Source: Cliona cf. orientalis
Lineage: Eukaryota > Porifera > Demospongiae > Clionaida > Clionaidae
DNA length: 64,000 nt
Assembly (NCBI GenBank): GCA_963930775.1
Contig: OZ005689.1
Span: 37,025,351-37,089,350 of the forward strand
Reading direction: 5' to 3'
Below are positions 44,304 through 54,421 of the stretch, one piece after another; position 1 is the stretch's first letter; each line of letters begins with the position of its first letter. A program made the translations under genes and the position numbers. The notes beneath the pieces were generated by a model that saw nothing but the letters and a program-made list of their open reading frames with translations, searched no databases and was not told the DNA's origin.

Positions 44304-45494
44304 ATGGAGGATTTTCTCGATGACATTGGAGCTGAAGTGGAGATAAATCCAGATGAGGTTGAAGTTGTCAAGAAGAAGAAGCCCAAGAAGACCAGGCTGC
44401 TAAAAAAGGATGAAAAGAAAGCGCTACTGGACATGCTTTGTAATTTGGCGTCCAACTCTTCAGATATAGTAAGTGCAGTGATCAACATCGTCACCAAAGA
44501 AGTTCATATCCACGTGTACAAGGAACGAGAGAAGCTTTGGAACTCACTGCAAAGTGCTCAGTCCTTGATGTCAACCTTGGTGAAGGGACTGACTGAACTG
44601 TTTATACGCGTCTACAAATCGTGTCAGACAGGAAAGGACAAGTACTGTAGGTTTCAACTGGAGTGGCATAAGCAGTGCAGCTTGCTTTTGAAGGATGAAG
44701 TTGATCAAGAAGGCCAGAAGGAGCTTTCGCAGATCCACCAAAGATGGCTAGGATACTGTGAAGGTAGTGGAGTTGCTAAGGAGGTGTACAATCCAGTTCT
44801 GATAGCTGTGTACTCAGCAGTGTTTGACTGCCTCATGGTGAAGGTTGCTAAGCACCAGAAGAAACAAGCTGATGGTGATCATGATTCGGGTGAAGGTCCA
44901 TCATTGGAAGATCAGGAAGAAGGAGTATACTACCAGTTTGGTGGAGCTGCTCTCGCTGCAATGTTGCATCTGAGGTATGACCAGCTCAAATCTGATGTAC
45001 ATGCAGAATACAAGAGAGAGTGTGTCAAAGATGAAATAACCATTCTGAAGGCAATCCAGTATACTGATAAGCATCACATACCAGACTACCTCCAGTACAG
45101 AGACATGGGATACATGTACTTTCCTGCCGCCCGCTACATTCCTTTCATCAAGAACGTAGACAAGTGTGTACTGGAGTATGCCAATGAGTTATGCTTGAAA
45201 CAACATGGTTCTAGACTTGTTGAGGTGGCAACAGAAAACCTGCGGCAGAATAGTGATCTTGAGACACAATTCATCTCCTTGCTTAAAGAAATCTACCTGG
45301 ACTATGACCAAAATAGAGAAACAGTGCATGCAGTATTCCTGGAATTTACCCGTAAACTGTGCAACACTAGGATACAGGAGTTTCTTGATGTACATCGTCA
45401 GGTAGCTGCTAAGAAGGATGATGGTAAAACAACATTGTCTGGGCAAAATCTGAGAGATAAACTGTTAACATATCACACAAATCAGAATAGCTAG
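44304..45494 (+). CDS. Accessory protein of the P-like transposon, 396 aa, unknown family
   Basis: Intact single-exon ORF; ATG at 44304 in a GCAATGG context, about 130 bp inside the left TIR. N-terminus is acidic (residues 1-22) then strongly basic (VVKKKKPKKTRLLKKDEKKA, nuclear-localisation-like). The middle is helical, with a Lys/Asp/Glu-rich insert near 185-210. A C-terminal half of distinct, probably folded character follows (VYYQFGGAALAAMLHLRYDQ; YRDMGYMYFPAARYIPFIKN; LTRKLCNTR-like EFTRKLCNTRIQEFL; LSGQNLRDKLLTYH). I see no catalytic triad, zinc ligands or transmembrane segment. Located between the TIRs and convergent with the transposase, it most likely serves the element (DNA binding, regulation or complex assembly); this is inference from position only. 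Confidence 0.85.
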   Translation: MEDFLDDIGAEVEINPDEVEVVKKKKPKKTRLLKKDEKKALLDMLCNLASNSSDIVSAVINIVTKEVHIHVYKEREKLWNSLQSAQSLMSTLVKGLTELFIRVYKSCQTGKDKYCRFQLEWHKQCSLLLKDEVDQEGQKELSQIHQRWLGYCEGSGVAKEVYNPVLIAVYSAVFDCLMVKVAKHQKKQADGDHDSGEGPSLEDQEEGVYYQFGGAALAAMLHLRYDQLKSDVHAEYKRECVKDEITILKAIQYTDKHHIPDYLQYRDMGYMYFPAARYIPFIKNVDKCVLEYANELCLKQHGSRLVEVATENLRQNSDLETQFISLLKEIYLDYDQNRETVHAVFLEFTRKLCNTRIQEFLDVHRQVAAKKDDGKTTLSGQNLRDKLLTYHTNQNS

Positions 45495-45542
45495 ATACAA
45501 TAATAATTATTGCATAGTATAATTCAACTTTCGAGTGTCAGT

Positions 45543-46926
45543 CTATGTACTCTTTTTACTGCAGCTGCTATACTTTTTCTTTTCTAGTGGTGCTATGGGA
45601 ATGCTTAACTCCTGATCTCGGTAAAACTGGCCACTGTGGTGGACAGCTTGCTTAGCTAAATACTTTGATCTGCATGTGGCATAATTAGCTGCATCTAGTT
45701 TGCTCCCTGACATGTATTTGTACTGTCCAAAGAGTGATTCCACAGCACTTCCAGAGATTCGCAGAGGGGACAAAAAATAACCCGGGTAGGATTTCAAGAA
45801 GTGCTCTGTTAATGCAATAAATCCATATACATCAATTCTCAGGTTGTCCCATGCTAATAAAAAAAATTAATAAAAATATTGATTTCTACGATATCGTAGT
45901 GTTTCTTACTTTGCCATGAGAGAAACTTCCTCTGGGTGCTCTCAGTTGCACAGAAGGACTCATCTATATGAAATAATTATCACAATCATAATATTATCTC
46001 TGGTTTCCTCATGCACAACTCCACTACACACACATGGATGCACATACATGTATACATAGTACACACACCAGTACACATAACACACCTTCTTCCAAGATCT
46101 CATCCAACCATTTGGTGAAAAATTTGTAGCCTTCTTGAATGTTGAGTACAGCCTGGCAATCTGAGGTAGTCACCTTGTCATGGCTTAGTAACCCTCGCTC
46201 GAATATCTTGTTGCAAGCTTCGAGGTATGATAATGTCAGTTGGGCACTGAAGCTATCTCTGGGTGCAGGGGTTTGATGAGAATAACTGTACAACTCTGAC
46301 AATACTTCCTGTTGCTGTGAAAATGTAAATATTTCCAAACTTAATTAATGCACAATATTGCTAATACACCAAATAATGATAATATAATAATATTATACAT
46401 GTACATGTACAATAAAATGATGTACATACCTGCATAATCTTAGCCGGTGACACGTTCAACTTCGTCCAAGAATCTCTAATAATGTGAGTTTCTCGAAGCT
46501 TTGGTACCATCCTGGCATGACCTTTGTCCCTCCTTTCACACTCTCTCATCCACATTTTGTAGATATCTATCCAACCAAAGGTACTGCCCTTATGCTGGAA
46601 AGCTTTGGTCCCATTCTCTCTTGAGGAGTGCAAAGCATTGACCATATTCTTCAGCTACAATAAAAAATGCATTGGTATGATCACCAGCGGGTATGCACAC
46701 ATACCAAAGTACTGCAGCTACCTTTGAACACTGCAGTGCACACAGTAGTGTACACAGCTGAGTTTATACAAGGATGAAAGTTAATCGACTTAGCCTGCAT
46801 TTGACTGACTGCCTAATGGTTAGGGTCATGACCACTGCCAGTGTTCAAAGGACTAGAAATATTCAGTATCTATGTACATGTAGCATAGTACACTATGTGC
46901 ACACAAATGCATGTGCGTATGAGCGT

Positions 46927-46973
<47 letters not shown>

Positions 46974-49090
46974 CACTCACTTGATGACTTGGACAAATCA
47001 CCCAGAAGATTTTATTGTCAGGATCAAATGGATTGGCAAAATATGGCTCTATTTTATGTCGATCAGTGGAGGTAGACCCAACACCATATGCTCCTGATGT
47101 GCCACACGTCGACTTCAGTGCAGAAACATTGGCACTTGCTCCATCATATACCAAACAACAAGTATGAAATCCATAGAGGTGAAAGACTCGAAGACTTTGT
47201 AGAATACAGGACACAATGAATTTGCTTTCAAGCTGGCTGCTGCTGGTGAAGTAGGGACCCACAACATCGAAGGAACTAGTGAGGTCCCTCCAGAGGAATT
47301 GGAGTATGTAGCTAGTTTGTTTACCAGCAGACATTTCATCCACAAGCTGATATGCATCATGTAGCGATGACATGTCATCTGGACTCATGGCCAAGCCTAT
47401 GATTTTTTGGCTTCTTGAATTCCACATCAATCTGGAGATGACTTTGACTTCATCAAAGATCAGCACACCATCACCCATTGGCTCCTTCCTTTTCTCTGAT
47501 AGACATTGCTGCTTAAATGAAGTGAATCGCTCTGTTTCCCTTGCCATACGCTCATGGCTACTCCCTAGTCACAGTGAATGTTAGATAAAGACATACATTT
47601 ACATGTACATTCTTTTACACAAGCATGTATGACTACTACTGTGCTTTGCAAGTCAGTTGTCCAGTGGAAAGGGTAAATAGGCAGTGGCTCTGAAGTGCTT
47701 AATTCAGTTATAACAGAGGCTGTCAGTTTACATAGTGACAGAGACAGGTGCCATTCTCTAAGGTTTCCTAGACAACTGATCTGCAAAGCACAGTACCAAT
47801 ACCATTAATATTAAGATGCATCAGTACATGTACATACACTAAAACCAAGAGAAAATAATTGAGGATAAACACACTTTGCTGTTGTAAATGTACAGGTATG
47901 CATACACTTATACATGGATAAAAATGTTTACCACAATCCTCAAGAAAAGCACCAGTAAAAGCCTGAAGTGTAGATCGAGATGGCAGTTGAAGCAATCCAA
48001 AACTTTTCAAGGCACCATATGCAGCTGGACTACGGCAGTAAACTGCAAGAGCCAACCTAATGGTAATAGCACTCCACCGATTACTGCGTTTGCCAACGCC
48101 TATTAAAGGTATGCATACACATTAGATCACGTTTTAATAATATTGTTGCTCACAATTTTTTTGTTGATCATGATTAAATTCATCCTTCATTCTCTGTTTA
48201 TCCATTTGCCAGATTTCACGAACAGACTCACCTACACCATGGCTATCAGCATCCCGCATTATTTCGTCAACTTCCTTACCCCCTTTTGCTTCAATCGCAT
48301 CGATAAGTTTGGAGAGTTCATCATGCTGTTCATCATCTAGGGTAAGTTCTGTGTGTGAGTATTTCTGTAGTCGACTTCGATCCTTGGCTCTTTCACGCTG
48401 GGTATTTTCCTTCCTTTTCTTCTGGCTACTGGGAGACATGTACTTAAGAGGGCAATTTGATGAAGGTTGTTGTCTCTTGACCTTGTCTGGTGAGGACACT
48501 GCTGTCTTGAGACGCTGATTGAGATCACTGACCAGACGTTTGCATGCACTGCAGGGGACACATTCTAACCCTTTTTCTATAATGCTTGCATTCTTGGCTA
48601 GCTTGTGAAACAAGAGGCAATTACAAGAGTCAATCCTTTCGAACGGGGCATCAACACGGCGTAAATTTTTTACATCATATCGAATCTTAGAGAAATACTT
48701 TGTCTCATATTCACATGGATCTATCCCTGGGCAGAATTTATATTCACCTTTCACGTTAGCCATCATCTCACACACACTCAAAAAATGGTCAACAGTCTCC
48801 ATTGTTCCAGCTTCCTTGGAACGTAGCAGCACTTGAAAGTAGAAGGTTCCATCTTCGTGGACTACTATCCTTGTTCGAGAGATAGAGCCAGCTGGTGGGT
48901 GCCAGTGACACACTTTGCTGCCAGCGATGACGTGGTATCCTTTTGAGGTTGTGTAGCCGACCTCGAAATTGAGAACATCGCCGTACTTCTCCTGCCCAGC
49001 TCGAGCTAGAATAGCGGGAAATTTATCGGGAGGGGGCATCTTTTTAGCATTTTTCATGTTTCCGAGCTGGATCGCCGGTCGCTTGGCCAT
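45543..49090 (-). CDS. P-element/THAP9-like transposase, 7 exons, 835 aa model
   Basis: Exons in order: 49090-48154, 48099-47932, 47564-46981, 46654-46430, 46314-46086, 45963-45910, 45853-45543. All introns are GT-AG, the summed length is 2508 nt (836 codons with stop), and every join keeps frame. Exon 1 has a Cys-rich segment (CVPCSACKRLV) and a linker SSNCPLKYMSPSSQ. Exon 2 gives RLALAVYCRSPAAY and LQLPSRSTLQ. Exon 3 holds the RNase-H-like core, with GDGVLIFDEVKV (Asp near 405) and CLVYDGASAN (Asp near 509). Exon 7 ends with ISGSAVESLFGQYKYMSGSK, typical of P-like transposases. I see no N-terminal THAP (C2CH) finger, so DNA recognition must differ. Intron 3 contains a CA microsatellite. It should catalyse cut-and-paste transposition in the nucleus. 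Confidence 0.88.
46929..46969. repeat. (CA)n microsatellite inside transposase intron 3
   Basis: About 20 CA units just after the donor of exon 3. Confidence 0.95.
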
Positions 49091-49267
49091 GACTATGGAA
49101 AGATGAAAAGAATTGCCGTTCTCCCAGTCGATCGTGCAGCATTGAAGGCTCGAGCGAGGTAGGTGGGTGTGGCCGGCCGTACGTACGTACGTGCACGATC
49201 TACGATTCGATTGATGACGTTAACTGCAAATGCAAACGCGCGCTTGCGTCATAACGTGGCCAGTTTC

Positions 49268-49362
49268 ATCACGTGCCTGTCACGTTACTTTCCCGAGAGT
49301 GTTTGTACACCAACATATGGAGTTGGATACTCTCTCTCCTCCTTTATTATTTACTCTTGATA
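49268..49362 (-). repeat. Right terminal inverted repeat
   Basis: Complement of 44082-44176. The transposase start codon lies about 180 bp inside it. Confidence 0.92.
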
Positions 49363-49369
49363 TTATCAA

Positions 49370-50040
49370 GGGCTTATCGAGCCACCGTAGGCGGTGAGAG
49401 GGCATGTAACCTGCATAGTGCCAATGTAGACGGCGAAATCCTAATTGTTACTAAAAATAGCAAAACGTTCAATGAACAAACTAGCATGGGCAATGTTTGT
49501 ACCTGGTTTTATAGCGACCTACTTCCATGCTAAGCCTTTGTTGGCAGCACCGAAGATCCAGAAGGCAACACCAATCGTCGAGACAAGTGAAAACGAGGCT
49601 ATACTCGAGTCAATCAGAGACGGTGACGGTGATAAACAGCTCTGAGCTGACAAAACGCCATCACACGCTGTATCAGACTAAGCTGGGGGTCATGAGACGT
49701 CGAAGGCCTTCATTCTAAGCTAGTCTTCAACACAACAAAACCAGAAGCTTACCCCATCACTTCTGTCTCTGTCGTTGGGCGGTAAAGTGAACGGGAGCTG
49801 TACACTGCTGGAGGCTCAGACTCAGCTTGATTTTGTTTCTGACACTTGGCAGCATTGAGAACCACCTGAAAGGACCATGATAGCCTCTCTTCTTTGTCAA
49901 ATCTCGAAAAGAACGGGCTGATAAGCCATCAAACAAAATCTCATAGCTAGTCCAAAAAATCTATTTTTAGTAACATGTTGGATTTCGCTGTCTACGCATG
50001 TTACATGCCCTCTCGCCGCCTACGGCGGCTCGATAAGCCC
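49370..50040. mobile_element. TIR element abutting the P-like transposon
   Basis: 671 bp with inverted ends GGGCTTATCGAGCCACCGTA and complement, extending to GAGAGGGCATGTAAC / GTTACATGCCCTCTC (about 40 bp, few mismatches). It starts 8 bp after the right end of the P-like element. No convincing ORF. Superfamily unknown. Confidence 0.75.
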
Positions 50041-50086
50041 TCGATACAGTGTAGGACACTTTCTTTGCTTCCTCTTATAATATTAT

Positions 50087-50280
50087 TATACTCTTGCTGC
50101 AGTCATGTTGAGTGCCATGACCCTCACATTCCCAACGGCTACACCGACCTCTCACCTCCAGCTTCAGATATGATGAGTATCTCATTGGCACTACCAACCA
50201 GCTCAGCAAAAACTATAATGAGTCCCTCCAGGTACCTATGACACAATCTGATCTAATCTCCCTAATAATATAATAATAAT
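50087..50280 (+). repeat. Dispersed block R, copy 2 of the exon-like part
   Basis: Closely matches 35890-36090. A 2-bp insertion (CAGATATGATG versus CAGATGATG) breaks the protein-like frame seen in copy 1. Confidence 0.8.
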
Positions 50281-50687
50281 TGTGACCGGCTATAAAAGGG
50301 ACCATTGAGAATTTTTCAAAAAATTGAATTTTTGGCATGAATTGATAGCCCCATGTGTGCTGAATACAATGGTCCAAGTTTCGTATAAAAATATCGATCA
50401 TAAGTGGAGTTATTACCATTTGTATGCACTCAGGTAGATACATTCGTTTATTGTAAAACATGGATTTTCTAATTAAATTTTGTAGTAATTTGTATGTATC
50501 TGTGCTAATATTTGTGCCCGTAACTACAATTCACACGTTCCAACTATACAAACACAATATATCAATATGAAGCAAAAAATCTAAATTTCTAATGGACTAA
50601 GAAACAGGAAAAAAAAATCTTCATTTTTTTCCACATTTTAGCCATTAGTAGATATCCCCAATGGTCCCTTTTCTCATAGCGGGTCAC
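50281..50687. mobile_element. MITE with GTGACC(G/C)GCTAT ends
   Basis: About 406 bp, inverted ends GTGACCGGCTATAAAAGGGACCATTG / CAATGGTCCCTTTTCTCATAGCGGGTCAC, imperfect. The related site at 36084-36106 has both ends joined with almost nothing between. Confidence 0.75.
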
Positions 50688-50689
50688 CT

Positions 50690-52213
50690 ACAAAGTGTGC
50701 TGGTTTTACACATAGGTGTACTAAGTCAATGTCTCCAGTTTTGCTTGCACTGTGCTGAAGTTGCACATTTGCTGTTTGCATATTTGTGCTATTCTAGTAT
50801 ATGAAATTGTGCTATTATTGATGTGTTGATCCAAAACAGTCACATAATATTACAAAAAAATAGTTGCATATTTAATTGGGGCGAGCCTGAGCGAGCGCCA
50901 CATAAACGGTACATCTATGCGCGAATTATGTATTATTACTATGGTACGTCAGTCACGCGAAATTATATCCCCAGCAAGGCTCTATGGAACATAAACGCGA
51001 AATATTGTATTGCGCATTCTCTTGCCTGGGCTACGGGCCGTATATACGCAGTTCTAATTTAGCGAATTTCCAATTTATACCAGTGCTTGTATTGTACGAT
51101 CACAGATTTATTATCGAGCAAGCTATATACCGTACCGCACCGAGGAGGAGAGAGCGAGACAGAGCTCGTCGTCAACTCAACAGCGTAAGGACCATCTAAG
51201 AACACGATAGAGATAGACATGCTGCTCATTCACTCTGACAACAGAGCCTGAGGCACTAAAAAATTATTCGGACCGTTGGCACTGTAGGATAGACACTATG
51301 TGGAGGGGACGATCATGGAGCTGCATAGGCCTACACGGCACTATGAGACTGTCTGTCTGTCATTGAGCTCATGAGTCTGTTTGGATCTGTGTCGGTGGTC
51401 TTCAAGATCTATCATGATATGGCTTTATTGAAAGTTTTCGAGTCTCAGCTACTGACAGAGACTTTCAGAGGCTCAGCTCAGCCTCGCCCCAAACAGGCCC
51501 TGCGTGACACTAGTTTAGTACACAACGATAAAACAATTATTAAACAAAATGTCCTAAAACACACTTGCACAATGTCATGCACCAGGTCCTGCATGTATGT
51601 ACCTGGCAATCGATTACAAACATAACAGCTGTCTATAACATACTTGAAATTTGTAAAAGTAGAGTATATAGCTTCATACAAGCACCTCCATCTTGGTTTC
51701 TTGAGTGGTAGCTACATGTACATGATGCCATATGCTGTAATGAGAGAGAAGCCATGCAAATAAATCTATTACAGCATAAGAGGGATACATGTATATAGAA
51801 CACCCTACTGTTACGCTTACACCTGGTGTTATCAAAGCCTTACTCTCTTATGCTGCACATATGCACTGCCATGTGAGGATGCATACATGTATCCAAATGC
51901 ATGTAGTTACAAGACATGATGCATATTTTGGATATACGAACATTTAACAAAAAAATTTATGATAGTACGTAGATAGGTACCCTTCTGGTACATGGTGCCA
52001 GTAATGATTATTGGAAATGAAATTAATTTTAATACCAACTTAACACACTGAGATGCATAGTGCCTACCAATTAGGGACCTATCCCATGCGCACAAAACTT
52101 GCACATTCTAGACAAATTATTGCTATTAGCAAGAACAAGCTGCGCTGGCCAGATAAACTTTGCCATCCACTTAAGTTACGGAAACTTGATGGTATTGCAC
52201 AACAGTGATCAAT
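50690..52213. other. Repeat-rich stretch, inverted copy of block R
   Basis: 50875-50970 is similar to 35800-35900 in inverted orientation, and 52030-52213 to 36990-37210 inverted. The middle (51000-52000) is not repeated elsewhere in the window as far as I can see, and no supported gene is present. Confidence 0.45.
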
Positions 52214-52214
52214 A

Positions 52215-52860
52215 ATTGTGACCGGATCTGAGAAAACCCGCCATATTCATCAATCCGGGCATGAAATTTTAGTTAGCTGTATATTTGGATAGCTGTATCA
52301 TAGGGCTAACCTGCCTCCAAGTCTGAGACACATCGCGCGCTTAGCTGTGGAGCTAGAGCGCTTTGTTTACGATCGCGCCACACCCTCAATAATCGAGAAA
52401 TTACGGTTTAAAGGCGTTGCTATGCACGCGTATGGCGTTTCCGTATACTAGCGTATACCGGAAATCAATTAAATGGACCTGGGCGGAGCCGTTCGAAATG
52501 AACGTAAAGATCGAGGAAGGGTCGGATTTCGATGTTGATAACGGTCGGCGATTGTTCTAAGATGCCCAAGAAGCTAAAAAGGTGAGCGAACGTACAGTAG
52601 TTCGATGAATCTAGCTGTATCTAGGTAGAGAATTCTAATTACCGCCCATAGCAACGGGCTCCGTGTACGGCGGCCGTACTAACTAGGTAGGTCAAGATGA
52701 AGGCTTATTTCGCCTTGGTAACTTACATTTACCCTCCGTAGGCGGTGGCAACAGTTAGTAGAAGGGTTCTTTGACATAAATATGACAAAAACTGGACTTT
52801 GATATTTTTTGACTGTTGATACTAAAAACGCGCATTGCGCCATATGCGCGTTTGACAAAT
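52215..52860. repeat. MITE-like segment forming the left end of the composite
   Basis: Shares blocks with 41942-42595 in inverted order (CTTTTTAGCTTCTTGGGCAT-type, GTTGCCACCGCC-type, CATAGCAACGCCTTTA-type), but its inner TIR is missing at the junction with the transposon body. Confidence 0.65.
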
Positions 52861-52966
52861 ACAACGGATTTCAGTTGCGTTCGAATTTTCCGTGGAGTTC
52901 ACGGAACGCGCACGCGCAGCAAAGCGCGCTCAGCTAGCCCTTTGACCCCGGTCTGGCGAGCAACTG

Positions 52967-54297
52967 ATGTTGCCAAGTTGGACGGTCCTCGATCCTGTCC
53001 AGGTGGTGAAGGTCATGAATCCTAACGTTGAGGAGCAGGATGACTCTGGGAGTGAAGGGATTCCGGACTCCGGCATGACTGATAATGAGTCCATTTTCCC
53101 GAATTCGAGGTCAAGCTGCTATGATCACTATGATCCTCAGTATGGTGCTGGTCAGGTGTTTTCTACAACGCCGTATTTTGCTCAACCTCCTCTGCCTCAA
53201 TCTATGTACTATGCTAGCTTTTATCCGCCACCACCAAAGCCACCAGCGAATAATCCTGCTACCAGTACTGGCTATGAAGTGGAGGTAAGTGTTGTGTACG
53301 ATGTGCGTTAATTAGAGTATAATGTCTGTGTGTGTGTATGCGTATGTAACGTGTGTGCTAAGTACATGCCAAACATTAACTATATTGGTAGCAATTTACT
53401 TTTCCTAGGTTGTGAAATAATTACGATGTAATCTGTGAGTAAACTAGAGCCATATAGGGTGCAAAATTTCAAATTTATGCTGTGGCTATCATGTTAAAAT
53501 AATATTTACAGTGCACATCTCGGAACAAAACACGAGTTACTTCAGTTCAAGGACCGAATCTGGTGTACAATTACAATGTAAAGATGATCAATAGATCACG
53601 GAAGTCCATTTTTTATATTAAACCTCTTCTATACAAGCAACGCTTTTCCACACTGAATGAGTTGAAGAAATGCATAGTAGAAGAAATTGGTCCAATAGAG
53701 GATGACGTAGTGGGCTATATTGAGCCCGGTCATGGTCAAAGAGGAAAGATTCGGGATCTCTCCGATGAAGACGATCTAAGCGAGATGTATGTACTGTTCA
53801 AGCGTCAAAACAACAATGTGTTACTGTGGTGCTACGACGGGAATGTTGGTGAGCCATCCAATGTACAAACTCGCAAGCGTACTGCACAAACAACAAGTGA
53901 TTCTGCACCATCATCTAAGCGGCAGGCTATAGCTAAGAGTATTAGTGAAGTTGAAGATATCATCAAAAAGCTAAAAGCGAAGCATGGTGATGATTTTTCA
54001 GTTGAAAAGTTGAACTGTTGGGCCCATATGCTGAATGTTGGAAAGCATAGTTCATATGATGAACCACCAGATTTGCCATTCTTTAGAGGCCGTAAGGAAA
54101 AGGCTAAGGACGCTGGTCCCAGTCAACCACCTACTAGCTCTTCAGGTTCACCAACCAAACGTGTTGGGTTGAGGGCACAGTGTATTGATCAGCTAAGCAA
54201 ATGGCATGCCCTCTTGGTTGCTGGTGGAATTGATCAATCGCAGTATGACGAGCTTAATGATACAATTCTTGGAGACATCAAGGGCTGTAAGACATAA
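52967..54297 (+). CDS. Accessory protein of the IS630/Tc1-type transposon, 2 exons, 367 aa model
   Basis: Exon 1 is 52967-53284 and exon 2 is 53512-54297, joined at a phase-0 GT-AG intron (GGAG|GTAAGT, TTTACAG|TGC), with a stop at 54295-54297. The start may instead be the Met at 53012. The N-terminus is acidic, then Tyr/Pro-rich (PPPPKPPANNP). The middle (CIVEEIGPIEDDVVGYIEPG, LSEMYVLFKRQNNNVLLWCY) looks like a small folded domain. A basic linker (TRKRT...SKRQ) follows, then a helical module (KHGDDFSVEKLNCWAHML, then DEPPDLPFF). It ends in a SHOCT-like hairpin (IDQLSKWHALLVAGGIDQSQ, YDELNDTILGDI). No enzyme motif. Its place between the TIRs, convergent with the transposase, implies an element-encoded accessory or captured gene. 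Confidence 0.75.
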
Positions 54298-54421
54298 AGG
54301 ACTAAAAATTAACCCAGACATTAATATTATTAGCAGTGATTGATAATAATAATTATGTAATCATTCACATTATTATCACTTATATCATTGATAAAAATAA
54401 CAGTATTAATAATAATTAATT

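Larger units (their letters stand above)
44082..49362. mobile_element. P/THAP9-like DNA transposon with accessory gene, apparently complete
   Basis: 5281 bp bounded by 95-bp inverted repeats (44082-44176 and 49268-49362) that differ at about two positions. It contains a seven-exon transposase (minus) and an intact 396-codon ORF (plus), convergent with stops about 50 bp apart. Long matching TIRs with intact genes suggest recent mobility. Direct sequence ATATTATCAAG flanks both ends (44078-44088, 49360-49370) but overlaps the TIR tips, so a clean 8-bp target duplication could not be assigned. Confidence 0.85.

Noticed and set aside
44074..49370. 8-bp target duplication for the P-like element
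   Set aside because: Flanks CTACATAT and TTATCAAG do not match. The matching 11-bp direct repeat overlaps the TIR tips, so no clean duplication is claimed.
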